A stretch of 64,000 nt of DNA, taken from contig JADKIA010000026.1 of assembly GCA_016721465.1 (NCBI GenBank), positions 1-64,000 on the forward strand, read 5' to 3'. The notes beneath the pieces are model-generated. The model was not told the origin of the DNA and made no database searches. It worked only from the letters and a program-made list of their open reading frames with translations. The translations under genes and the position numbers were made by a program. Shown in pieces: positions 56,712 to 64,000 of the stretch (its first letter is position 1; each line of letters begins with the position of its first letter). The DNA is from Ideonella sp. Its GTDB lineage: Bacteria > Pseudomonadota > Gammaproteobacteria > Burkholderiales > Burkholderiaceae_C.

Positions 56712-57586
56712 CAGGCGCCCGGCTCGGACGCCGCGCGTGTGACGCGGAACCAGCGCACTGCGCCACCGCGAGTGAGCATCACCTGGAAGGCCAGATCGCC
56801 CACCATCACCGTCTCGGCACGTCGCGGCACGCGGCCGAGTTCATGCGCCACCAGGCCGCCGATGGTGTCGAACTCGTCGGACGGCAAGGCCACGCCAAAG
56901 GCCGTGTTCACGGTGGCGATGGTGGTGTCGCCGGCCACACGCTGGGCACCATCGGCCAACGTGTAGATGCCGTTCTCGGCATCGGCCTCGTCGAACTCGT
57001 CCTCGATCTCGCCGACGATCTCTTCCAGCACGTCCTCGATGGTGAGCAGGCCGGCGGTGTTGCCGAACTCGTCGATCACCATGGCCAGATGGTTGCGATT
57101 GGAGCGGAAATCGCGCAGCAACTCGTTGAGGTTCTTGGATTCGGGCACGAACACCGCTGGCCGCAGCAGTGTGCGCAGGTTCAGCTCGGGCGCCCGCTGC
57201 AGCTTGAGCAGGTCCTTGGCCATCAGGATGCCGATGATGTTGTCGCGCGCCCCATCGTGCACCGGGAAGCGCGAATGCCCGGTGTCGATCACCAAGGCCA
57301 GCAACTCGTCGTAGGGCGACGCGATGTCCAACAGATCCATGCGCGGCGCGGCCACCATGACGTCGCCGGCCGTCATGTCGGCCATGCGGATCACACCCTC
57401 GAGCATGGCCCGGGACTCGGGCGCGATCAGCTCGCGCTGCTCGGCATCGGCCAGCGTCTCCATCAGTTCCTCGCGCGAGTCCGGGCCGGGCGACACGAAA
57501 TCGACCAGGCGGTCAAACAGGCTGCGGCGCTCTGCGACAGGGGCACTGCCGCGGTGGTGCGATCGACTTGGAGGGGGTTCTGACAC
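56711..57586 (-). CDS. corC: CorC/HlyC-family CBS-domain protein
   Basis: A 291-residue cytoplasmic protein with a pair of CBS domains: DVMVAAPRMDLLDIASPYDE through RDNIIGILMAKDLLKL and LRPAVFVPESKNLNELLRDF through VIDEFGNTAGLLTIEDVLEE. A C-terminal CorC_HlyC domain follows (DTTIATVNTAFGVALPSDEF then DTIGGLVAHELGRVPRRAE). The GTG at 57586 gives the usual family length; the frame continues upstream as unlikely sequence. Its stop overlaps the lnt start, as in many proteobacteria. The role is in divalent-cation homeostasis or membrane maintenance, but the exact function is debated. Confidence 0.9.
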   Translation of the reverse strand: MSEPPPSRSHHRGSAPVAERRSLFDRLVDFVSPGPDSREELMETLADAEQRELIAPESRAMLEGVIRMADMTAGDVMVAAPRMDLLDIASPYDELLALVIDTGHSRFPVHDGARDNIIGILMAKDLLKLQRAPELNLRTLLRPAVFVPESKNLNELLRDFRSNRNHLAMVIDEFGNTAGLLTIEDVLEEIVGEIEDEFDEADAENGIYTLADGAQRVAGDTTIATVNTAFGVALPSDEFDTIGGLVAHELGRVPRRAETVMVGDLAFQVMLTRGGAVRWFRVTRAASEPGA

Positions 57587-57630
57587 GACGGGTGTCGAGG
57601 GTGGCGATGCGCAGAGAATACTCGATCGGC

Positions 57631-57659
57631 TTGACAGGGCTTCTGGCTTGCAACACAGT
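57631..57659 (+). promoter_or_regulatory. Weak sigma70-like promoter candidate upstream of the GTPase gene
   Basis: TTGACA (57631-57636) is a perfect -35 hexamer, followed after 17 bases by CACAGT (57654-57659), a poor -10. It lies about 100 bases before the GTPase start in the gap between divergent genes. I see no clear Zur-type palindrome here. Confidence 0.25.
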
Positions 57660-57756
57660 TCGCCGCCCTCACATGCCCCGTCGTGCGCTGCATCATTGCC
57701 CGCACGATGGCTTCCACAGCCAGCTTTCTCCCAACCGGCACACCACAGGGTTCCCC

Positions 57757-58803
57757 ATGTCAAACGGCCTGATTCCTGCAACCATCCTGACGGGCTTCCT
57801 GGGCAGCGGCAAGACCACGCTGCTCAAGCGCGTGCTCACCGAATCCCATGGCCAGAAGATCGCCGTGATCGAGAACGAGTTCGGCGAAGAGAACATCGAC
57901 AACGACATCCTGGTGGCGGACACCAACGAGCAGATCATCCAGATGAACAACGGCTGCGTCTGCTGCACGATCCGCGAGGACCTGCGCACGACGCTGGCCG
58001 ACTTGGCCGAAAAGCGCCGCAAGGGCGAGTTGCATTTCGATCGCGTGGTGATCGAGACCACTGGCCTGGCCGACCCCGGCCCGGTGGCGCAGACCTTCTT
58101 CATGGACGACGAGATCGCCGAAAGCTACCTGCTGGACTCGATCCTGACCCTGGTCGACGCCAAGCACGCCGAAACCCAGCTGGACACCAGGCTCGAAGCA
58201 CGCCGCCAGATCGGCTTCGCCGACCAGATCTTCATCAGCAAGTCCGACCTGGTGGGCGAGGCCGAAGTGGACGCGCTGATCCACCGCATCAAGCACATGA
58301 ACCCGCGCGCGCCGCAGCAGAAGGTGCATTTCGGCGAGGTGCCGATCGCCAGCGTGTTCGACCTGCGCGGCTTCAACCTCAACGCCAAGCTCGAGATCGA
58401 CCCCGAGTTCCTGACCGACGGCGGCCATGGTCACCACCATGATCACCATGACCACGACCATGAGCATGGCGAACACTGCGACCACCCGCACCATCACCAG
58501 CACGACGACGACGTGAAGTCCTTCGTCTTCCGCTCGGACCGCGCGTTCAACGCCGCCAAGCTGGAAGACTTTCTCGGCTCGATCGTTCAGGTCTATGGCC
58601 CGAAGATGCTGCGCTACAAGGGGGTGCTTTACATGAAGGGCAGTGACCGCAAGGTCGTCTTCCAGGGCGTGCACCAGCTCATGGGCAGCGATCTGGGCCC
58701 CAAATGGATGCCGGGCGAGAAGAAGATGAGCAAGATGGTGTTCATCGGTGTCGACCTGCCGAAGGACATTCTGTTGCACGGTTTGGACGGCTGCCTCGTC
58801 TGA
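57757..58803 (+). CDS. CobW/COG0523-family GTPase (metal chaperone)
   Basis: A 348-residue G3E GTPase. Walker A is TGFLGSGKTTLL (residues 12-23), the metal-binding CxCC motif is NNGCVCCTIRED (Cys67, 69, 70), Walker B-like VVIETTGLADPGP, and the guanine-recognition motif SKSDLVGEAE. A His-rich loop spans about 224-249 and precedes the C-terminal CobW_C domain. Such proteins insert or supply metals, most often zinc, to client enzymes. The His-rich loop supports metal storage. The client is not evident from context; dksA follows, whose product here has lost its zinc site. Confidence 0.9.
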   Translation: MSNGLIPATILTGFLGSGKTTLLKRVLTESHGQKIAVIENEFGEENIDNDILVADTNEQIIQMNNGCVCCTIREDLRTTLADLAEKRRKGELHFDRVVIETTGLADPGPVAQTFFMDDEIAESYLLDSILTLVDAKHAETQLDTRLEARRQIGFADQIFISKSDLVGEAEVDALIHRIKHMNPRAPQQKVHFGEVPIASVFDLRGFNLNAKLEIDPEFLTDGGHGHHHDHHDHDHEHGEHCDHPHHHQHDDDVKSFVFRSDRAFNAAKLEDFLGSIVQVYGPKMLRYKGVLYMKGSDRKVVFQGVHQLMGSDLGPKWMPGEKKMSKMVFIGVDLPKDILLHGLDGCLV

Positions 58804-58911
58804 GGCATGCCCGTGGCTACAATCCGCGCGCCCGATTGAGCTGCCGAATGCCTCGTTGCATGGCAGCCCAAGGTGGATCACAGGTATAACGCCCAAGCGA
58901 GGAGACCTGAA

Positions 58912-59877
58912 TTGAGCAAGTCCTCGGCGAAAACACCGCCTCCCGCCAAACCCGCTGCCAAGCGCAAGGCCGTCAAGCCTGTGCCCGCGCCCGCACCCAA
59001 GGCCCCCGCCAAGAAAGCAGCGCCCGTGACCACCGCCAAGAAGTCCGCCCACTCCCCCGCTCCGGCGGCACCTGCAGCCACCAAGCCGGCGGCCAAGCCC
59101 GTACCCAAGTCCGCCGCCAAGGCCGCTGCTGCGCCTGCCGCGGCCAAGGCAGCACCGTCAAAGGTGGTGGCCCCACCCAAGCTGGTGGCCGTATCCAAAC
59201 CGGCCGCCGAGCCCAAGGCTGTGGCCTTGCCCAAACCGGTTGCGGCGCCCAAGCCTCCCGCGAAGGCGGCGCCGGCGCCCAAGTCGTCCAACAAGCCGGG
59301 CATCATCCCGGTGCCCTCGGTGCCCCCCGTTCCGATCAATCGTTTTTCCGAGCGCTTCTCACCTCCGAAGCCTCCTTCCCGTGGATACCCTGAACCGATG
59401 GAAACCGTGAAGCCCGCTGTCAAAGCGGACCCGAAACTGATCAATGCCTGGAAGACCAAGGCCGGCCGCGATCTGACCGAACCCGAGCTGATGGCCATGC
59501 CTGAAGCCGAGTACATGAACGAGAAGCAACTGGAGTTCTTCCGCGCCCGCCTGCAGGCCCTGAAGGACGATCTGCTGTCCAACGCCGGCGAAACCACCGA
59601 GCACCTTCGCGAAGACACCTCCATCGTGCCGGACCCGGCCGACCGTGCGACGATCGAAGAAGAGCATGCACTCGAGTTGCGCACCCGCGACCGCGAGCGC
59701 AAGTTGTTGAAGAAGATCTCGCAATCGCTCACCCGCATCGATTCTGGCGACTATGGCTTCTGCGACGAGACCGGCGAGCCCATCGGTCTGGGCCGGCTGT
59801 TGGCCCGTCCCACGGCGACGCTGTCACTCGAAGCGCAACAGCGGCGCGAGATGAAGCAGAAGATGTTCGGGGATTGA
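58912..59877 (+). CDS. dksA: RNA polymerase-binding transcription factor DksA with a long basic tail
   Basis: A 321-residue protein. The start is a TTG at 58912 with a GAGGAGACC Shine-Dalgarno; a GTG at 58873 lacks one. Residues 1-160 are a Lys/Ala/Pro-rich, histone H1-like tail. The DksA core then follows, with the coiled-coil acidic tip VPDPADRATIEEE (Asp241, Asp244). The C-terminal finger has only one of the four zinc Cys: the positions read Cys284, Thr287, Ser305, Ala308. It should bind the RNA polymerase secondary channel and support the stringent response without needing zinc. An internal ATG at 59398 (residue 163) could give a short form. Confidence 0.9.
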   Translation: MSKSSAKTPPPAKPAAKRKAVKPVPAPAPKAPAKKAAPVTTAKKSAHSPAPAAPAATKPAAKPVPKSAAKAAAAPAAAKAAPSKVVAPPKLVAVSKPAAEPKAVALPKPVAAPKPPAKAAPAPKSSNKPGIIPVPSVPPVPINRFSERFSPPKPPSRGYPEPMETVKPAVKADPKLINAWKTKAGRDLTEPELMAMPEAEYMNEKQLEFFRARLQALKDDLLSNAGETTEHLREDTSIVPDPADRATIEEEHALELRTRDRERKLLKKISQSLTRIDSGDYGFCDETGEPIGLGRLLARPTATLSLEAQQRREMKQKMFGD

Positions 59878-59910
59878 AGTCGGTGATCCAGCGCTGAGCA
59901 CCACGGAACC

Positions 59911-61686
59911 ATGGCCGAACCCAAGGACAACGAGAGCTTCTTCCGCAAGGTGGTGAAGTTCGTTTCCAATCCGTCCACCGAGTGGTCGGAGATCCATTCG
60001 CGCCACGACGAGCTGCGCGACGGCGACCTCGAGAAGTCCGAGCTCAAGGCCATGGTGGAGCGCAAGCGGCGCAACGACTTCGTGCGCAAGCGCGAGTTCG
60101 ACACGCTGCGGCGGCTGCGCCGAGAGGGTCTGTCGCCGGAGCAATTGGCAGCCTTGGGCGGCTCGTCGCGCATCGACGACTCGGAAGCGCGGATGTCGGA
60201 GACCAGCATCCGGCAGGACACCCACGTCAAGGCCAAGATCGACGAGATCGAGCAGCAGATGGTGGGCGAAGGGTTCCGCAACACCAGCCGTCGCGCCACG
60301 GGCAGCTTCAATGCCCCCACCGAACCATTGGCATTTCAGCCGCCCCACGGCACCAGGCCGGGAGCTGCAGGCCGGCAGGCGGCTGCCGCCCAGGCCGCGA
60401 AGCACCAACCCGACGAAGAGCGGCTGCCCGCACTGCCGCCCTTGCCGGCCTTCGACCCTCCGGTCTCCACGGCGCCCGCACCCGTGACGATGGGCGTGGG
60501 CATGGCACCTTTGATCCCGCCCAAGGCTGCGCCCCCGACCGTGTCGCGCCGGGAAGCCTCGATGGCCAAACCCGAGGCACCGAGCGCGGTGGAAGTGAGC
60601 GAGGTCGTGCACGACCCCGAGCTGGACGAATCGGTGATCGCGTTTGCCAATGCCGACTTCCACCACTGCGAGAGCTCGCTGACGCTGTTGGTCGATGAGG
60701 GTGGAAGCCGGCACCAGCACAGCGAGACATGGCATGTGCTGTTTGACCTGTATCGGGCCATCGGCCAGCAGGCCAAGTTCGAGAACCGGGCGCTGGACTA
60801 TGCCAACCTGTTCGGCAGTTCGGCGCCGCAGTGGTTCTCGTTGCCTCAGTTGGTGGCCAATGCGGCGGCCGAGGAAGTGCCTTCCGCCCCGCGTCAGGTT
60901 GGCGAGGTCGGGTGGGCCTGTCCGCCTCAACTGGACGTGGACGCCGTGGCGCGCCTGCGCTCGACCTTGCTGCAACTGCCGCTGCCCTGGGTGCTGGATT
61001 GGTCGGCGCTGAAGGCCATCGATGCCGAGGCCGCCTCGCACCTGACTGCGCTGTTCCGCCTGTGGGCACCGCAGCGCGTGGAAATGCGTTGGCTCAGTGG
61101 CGATCAGTTGCTCGCCACATTGCAGGAAGCCGCGCCCACGGGCTCGCGCGACGCCGACCCGGCCTATTGGATGGCTCGCCTCGAAGCCCTGCGCCTGGCC
61201 AACCGTCCGGATCAATTCGATGAAGTGGCCATCGACTACTGCGTCACCTACGAGGTCTCGCCGCCGTCTTGGGAGCGTGCCGAGTGCGTGGTGCGCATCA
61301 GCGGGGCCACGCTGTCCACCAGCACCCCGCCGATGTCCATCATCAGCGATGTGTCGACCAGTTTCATGGACAGCAACCTGGTCGATGACGGCCAGCAGGC
61401 CGTGCAGGTGGCCAGTGTGGAGTTGTCCGGCCAACTGGTGGGCGACATCGGGGCCACGCTGAGCAGCCTGGACCAGCGGCTGGGCGCAGCGCCGCTGATC
61501 ACCGTGTCCTGTGCGCGCCTGATCCGCGTCGATTTCATCGCCGCCGGCGACCTGCTGAACTGGGTGCTGTCCAAGCGCACCCAGGACCGCGGCGTGACCT
61601 TCACCGAATCGCACCGCCTGATCGCGCTGTTCTTCGGCGCCATGGGCATCAACGAGCACGCACGAGTGCAAGTCCGACGCGATTGA
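59911..61686 (+). CDS. STAS-domain protein upstream of hslVU
   Basis: A 591-residue cytoplasmic protein. The N-terminal 80 residues are charged and helical (FFRKVVKFVSNPSTEWSEIH, ELKAMVERKRRNDFVRKREF). A Pro/Ala-rich linker spans about 130-230, and a C-terminal region has alpha/beta character with STAS-like segments (DWSALKAIDAEAASHLTALF, VSCARLIRVDFIAAGDLLNW). It lies in a conserved position between dksA and hslV in Burkholderiales. The two STAS-like halves suggest a scaffold or regulator in signalling, but no function is established. Confidence 0.7.
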   Translation: MAEPKDNESFFRKVVKFVSNPSTEWSEIHSRHDELRDGDLEKSELKAMVERKRRNDFVRKREFDTLRRLRREGLSPEQLAALGGSSRIDDSEARMSETSIRQDTHVKAKIDEIEQQMVGEGFRNTSRRATGSFNAPTEPLAFQPPHGTRPGAAGRQAAAAQAAKHQPDEERLPALPPLPAFDPPVSTAPAPVTMGVGMAPLIPPKAAPPTVSRREASMAKPEAPSAVEVSEVVHDPELDESVIAFANADFHHCESSLTLLVDEGGSRHQHSETWHVLFDLYRAIGQQAKFENRALDYANLFGSSAPQWFSLPQLVANAAAEEVPSAPRQVGEVGWACPPQLDVDAVARLRSTLLQLPLPWVLDWSALKAIDAEAASHLTALFRLWAPQRVEMRWLSGDQLLATLQEAAPTGSRDADPAYWMARLEALRLANRPDQFDEVAIDYCVTYEVSPPSWERAECVVRISGATLSTSTPPMSIISDVSTSFMDSNLVDDGQQAVQVASVELSGQLVGDIGATLSSLDQRLGAAPLITVSCARLIRVDFIAAGDLLNWVLSKRTQDRGVTFTESHRLIALFFGAMGINEHARVQVRRD

Positions 61687-61744
61687 CCGTCCGCTGCAGT
61701 GCGCTGGCACCGCAGCGCCCCGCCTTCTCGAAAGCAAGCTCCTC

Positions 61745-62293
61745 ATGGAACCCTTCCACGGCACCACCATCGTCAGCGTGCGGCGGCAGACGCCTGCGGG
61801 CTGGCAGGTCGCACTCGGCGGCGACGGTCAGGTCACGCTCGGCAACATCGTCGTCAAGGCCACGGCACGCAAGGTACGCAGGCTGCATCGGGAGCAGGTC
61901 CTGGCCGGATTCGCCGGCGCGACCGCAGACGCATTCACGCTGTTCGAGCGATTCGAAGCCAAGCTGGAGAAGCATCAGGGCAACCTGGTGCGCGCCGCCA
62001 TCGAGCTCACCAAGGACTGGCGCACCGACCGTGTGCTGCGCCGCCTCGAGGCCATGCTGGCCGTGGCCGATCTGGAGACCTCGCTGATCATCACCGGCAA
62101 TGGCGATGTGCTGGAACCCGAGCAGGGGGTGATCGCCATCGGTTCGGGCGGCGCCTACGCGCAGGCCGCGGCGCGCGCCTTGCTGGCCCACACCGAACTG
62201 AACGCACAGGACATCGTCAAGCAATCGCTGGTGATCGCCGGCGACCTGTGCATCTACACCAACCAGAACCACACCATCGAAACACTCGGTTGA
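61745..62293 (+). CDS. hslV: ATP-dependent protease subunit HslV
   Basis: A 182-residue protease subunit. The short propeptide MEPFHG precedes TTIVSVRR, whose first Thr (about residue 7) becomes the N-terminal catalytic nucleophile after processing. The proteasome-like fold is shown by ALGGDGQVTLGNIVVKATAR and GVIAIGSGGAYAQAAARALL. It forms a double hexamer capped by HslU and degrades misfolded and regulatory proteins. hslU follows after four bases. Confidence 0.97.
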   Translation: MEPFHGTTIVSVRRQTPAGWQVALGGDGQVTLGNIVVKATARKVRRLHREQVLAGFAGATADAFTLFERFEAKLEKHQGNLVRAAIELTKDWRTDRVLRRLEAMLAVADLETSLIITGNGDVLEPEQGVIAIGSGGAYAQAAARALLAHTELNAQDIVKQSLVIAGDLCIYTNQNHTIETLG

Positions 62294-62297
62294 TCCG

Positions 62298-63641
62298 ATG
62301 TCCATGACCCCTCAAGAAATCGTCTCCGAACTCGACCGCCACATCGTCGGCCAGGCGGCAGCCAAGCGCGCCGTGGCCATTGCCTTGCGCAACCGCTGGC
62401 GCCGGCAGCAGGTGAGCGAGGCACTGCGGGCCGAGATCACGCCCAAGAACATCCTGATGATCGGCCCCACCGGCGTGGGCAAGACCGAGATCGCGCGGCG
62501 CCTGGCCCGGCTGGCCGACGCGCCCTTCATCAAGGTGGAGGCCACGAAGTTCACCGAGGTGGGCTATGTCGGAAAGGACGTGGACACGATCATCCGCGAT
62601 CTGGTGGACATGGCTGTCAAGCAGGAGCGAGAGGCGGCCATCAAGCGCCAGCGCGTGCGCGCCGAAGACGCCGCCGAGGAGCGCATCCTCGACGCGCTGG
62701 TGCCGCCGCCTCGCGATTCGCGCGGCGAGATCGGCTTCGGCGCCGGCGCCGCGCCGGCACCTGAGAACACCGCGCGCCAGGTGATGCGCAAGCGCCTGCG
62801 CGAGGGACTGCTCGACGACAAGGAAATCGAGCTCGACATCGCCGAGCCGCGCAGTGCCATGGAGATCATGACACCGCCCGGCATGGAGGAGATGGCCGAG
62901 CAGCTCAAAGGCATGTTCTCGCAGCTGGGCGCGAGCAAGACCAAGACCCGCAAGCTCAGGATCGCCGAGGCGCAGAGGCTGCTGGTGGACGAAGAGGCCG
63001 CCAAACTCGTCAACGACGAGGACATCAAGAGCGCCGCCCTGGCCAATGCCGAGAACAACGGCATCGTGTTCATCGACGAGATCGACAAGGTGACTTCACG
63101 CTCGGACCATGGGGGCGCGGAGGTGTCACGTCAGGGCGTGCAGCGCGACCTGTTGCCACTGGTGGAGGGCACCACCGTGACCACCAAGCACGGCATGGTG
63201 CGCACCGACCACATCCTGTTCATCGCCTCGGGTGCCTTCCACCTGGCCAAGCCCAGCGACCTGATCCCGGAGCTGCAGGGGCGTTTCCCGATCCGGGTGG
63301 AGCTGGGCTCGCTGTCGGTGGACGATTTCGAGGCCATCCTCACCAGCACGCACGCCAGCCTGATCAAGCAGTACCAGGCCCTGCTCGCCACCGAAGGCGT
63401 GACGCTCGAGGTGGCGCCGGAAGGCGTGCGCAGGCTGGCGCAGATCGCCTACGACGTGAACGAGCGCACCGAGAACATCGGCGCCCGCCGTCTGGCCACG
63501 GTGATGGAGCGCCTGCTGGACGAAATCAGCTTCGATGCGCCGCGGCTTTCCGGGCAGACCGTGCGCATCGATGCCACCGCCGTCGACGCCAAGTTGGCCG
63601 AGCTGTCGCGCAACGAGGATTTGTCGCGATTCATCCTCTGA
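62298..63641 (+). CDS. hslU: ATP-dependent protease ATPase subunit HslU
   Basis: A 447-residue AAA+ unfoldase. Walker A is MIGPTGVGKTEIARRLA (about 54-70), Walker B is GIVFIDEIDKV, and the sensor-2 Arg is in RTENIGARRLATVMERLLDE. The I domain lies between them (about 110-240). The C-terminus ends in RNEDLSRFIL, the conserved tail that docks into HslV. It unfolds substrates and feeds them to HslV. Confidence 0.97.
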   Translation: MSMTPQEIVSELDRHIVGQAAAKRAVAIALRNRWRRQQVSEALRAEITPKNILMIGPTGVGKTEIARRLARLADAPFIKVEATKFTEVGYVGKDVDTIIRDLVDMAVKQEREAAIKRQRVRAEDAAEERILDALVPPPRDSRGEIGFGAGAAPAPENTARQVMRKRLREGLLDDKEIELDIAEPRSAMEIMTPPGMEEMAEQLKGMFSQLGASKTKTRKLRIAEAQRLLVDEEAAKLVNDEDIKSAALANAENNGIVFIDEIDKVTSRSDHGGAEVSRQGVQRDLLPLVEGTTVTTKHGMVRTDHILFIASGAFHLAKPSDLIPELQGRFPIRVELGSLSVDDFEAILTSTHASLIKQYQALLATEGVTLEVAPEGVRRLAQIAYDVNERTENIGARRLATVMERLLDEISFDAPRLSGQTVRIDATAVDAKLAELSRNEDLSRFIL

Positions 63642-63659
63642 CGCCGGCCGGCACAGAGG

Positions 63660-64000
63660 CTACAAGGCCAAGCGGTGCGCCTGCAGCGCCAGCAGGCCCT
63701 CAAAGACCAGTGACTCGATCAACTCGTGCTCGATTTCGAGCGCCGGCCCGACCTTCCAGCCTGCGCCGCCGGTCATCAGTGTGAGCGGTGGCGCGCCACA
63801 TCGGCGCGTCAGGTGTCGGTGCATGCGCTCGATGGCGCCGGTGATGGCGTAAGTGCCGCCACTGGTCAGGCCATCGCTGGTGTTGGTGGGGAATTCCACC
63901 ACCTCGCCCGTTGGCACGCGCAGGCCGGCGGTGCCGCTCTCCAGTGCGCGCAGCATGATGCCGTGGCCGGGCAGGATCAAGCCGCCCAGGAAGCGTCCGT
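63660..64000 (-). CDS. coaX: Type III pantothenate kinase, C-terminal part
   Basis: Only the last 113 residues are in the window; the gene continues to the right. FLGGLILPGHGIMLRALESG is the type III kinase metal/substrate motif, then VVEFPTNTSDGLTSGGTYAI and LTLMTGGAGWKVGPALEIEH are the conserved blocks of CoaX. The enzyme phosphorylates pantothenate, the first step of coenzyme A synthesis. It converges on hslU with 18 bases between stops. Confidence 0.9.
   Translation of the reverse strand, partial: GRFLGGLILPGHGIMLRALESGTAGLRVPTGEVVEFPTNTSDGLTSGGTYAITGAIERMHRHLTRRCGAPPLTLMTGGAGWKVGPALEIEHELIESLVFEGLLALQAHRLAL

Noticed and set aside
58441..58513. CAC/CAT-rich stretch as a DNA repeat
   Set aside because: It is the coding sequence of the His-rich loop of the GTPase, in frame with conserved flanks.

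Overview
The window comes from a high-GC betaproteobacterium, most likely a Burkholderiales member near the Rubrivivax/Leptothrix/Roseateles group. Evidence for this is the dksA - STAS protein - hslV - hslU order, a Cys-poor DksA, the lnt/corC and glyQ/glyS/gmhB/plsC housekeeping block, a LiuR-type leucine-catabolism cluster, and a GtsABC/MalK-type sugar importer beside a TctDE-like two-component system.

Layout. (1) 1-12.6 kb is a poorly preserved or poorly sequenced accessory zone. It holds a decayed tyrosine recombinase, a toxin-antitoxin pair with a broken toxin, a frameshifted TPR lipoprotein, a frameshifted ABC1/UbiB-like kinase, a frameshifted class III nucleotide cyclase, an ankyrin protein and a frameshifted lipocalin-like protein. 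Two diverged copies of a dispersed repeat lie here, as do two blocks (6.36-7.2 and 7.3-7.7 kb) made almost only of G and C that do not look like real sequence. (2) 12.9-30.8 kb is a leftward carbohydrate-utilisation locus: TonB-dependent receptor, complete ABC sugar importer, flavin-dependent (tryptophan-type) halogenase, exo/endonuclease-phosphatase family enzyme, GH3, GH127, GH30 and a sialate/xylan O-acetylesterase, nearly all coupled by 4-base overlaps or short gaps. (3) 31.0-38.5 kb runs rightward: response regulator, histidine kinase, a second GtsABC/MalK-type importer and a periplasmic glycerophosphodiesterase. The two importers are paralogous and sit on either side of the two-component system. 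AT-rich TTAA-core heptamers repeated at 11-bp spacing lie upstream of both the receptor and the second binding-protein gene. (4) 38.5-43.2 kb is a mix of housekeeping genes. (5) 43.3-45.0 kb contains a truncated lectin-like protein, a third G-only block, and a truncated PIN-like protein with an overlapping small partner; its lower GC suggests acquisition. (6) 45.0-49.2 kb is a branched-chain acyl-CoA catabolism cluster (thiolase, carbonic anhydrase, isovaleryl-CoA dehydrogenase, thioesterase) with a MerR/LiuR regulator and two matching palindromic operators. (7) 49.3-64 kb is core: metallopeptidase, PlsC, GmhB, GlyS/GlyQ, Lnt, CorC, a His-rich CobW-type GTPase, DksA with a long Lys/Ala/Pro tail, a STAS protein, HslV/HslU and the C-terminal part of CoaX at the right edge.

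How it works together. The locus at 12.9-38.5 kb reads as a complete glycan pathway: outer-membrane uptake (TonB receptor), exported hydrolases and esterase that trim an acetylated, branched beta-glycan, two ABC importers for the released sugars, and a sensor pair placed between the two transcription units. The halogenase-like flavoenzyme inside this operon is the most unusual component. Gene starts were chosen from translational overlaps, Shine-Dalgarno-like sequences and signal peptides; calls for families are from recognised motifs, not from database searches.
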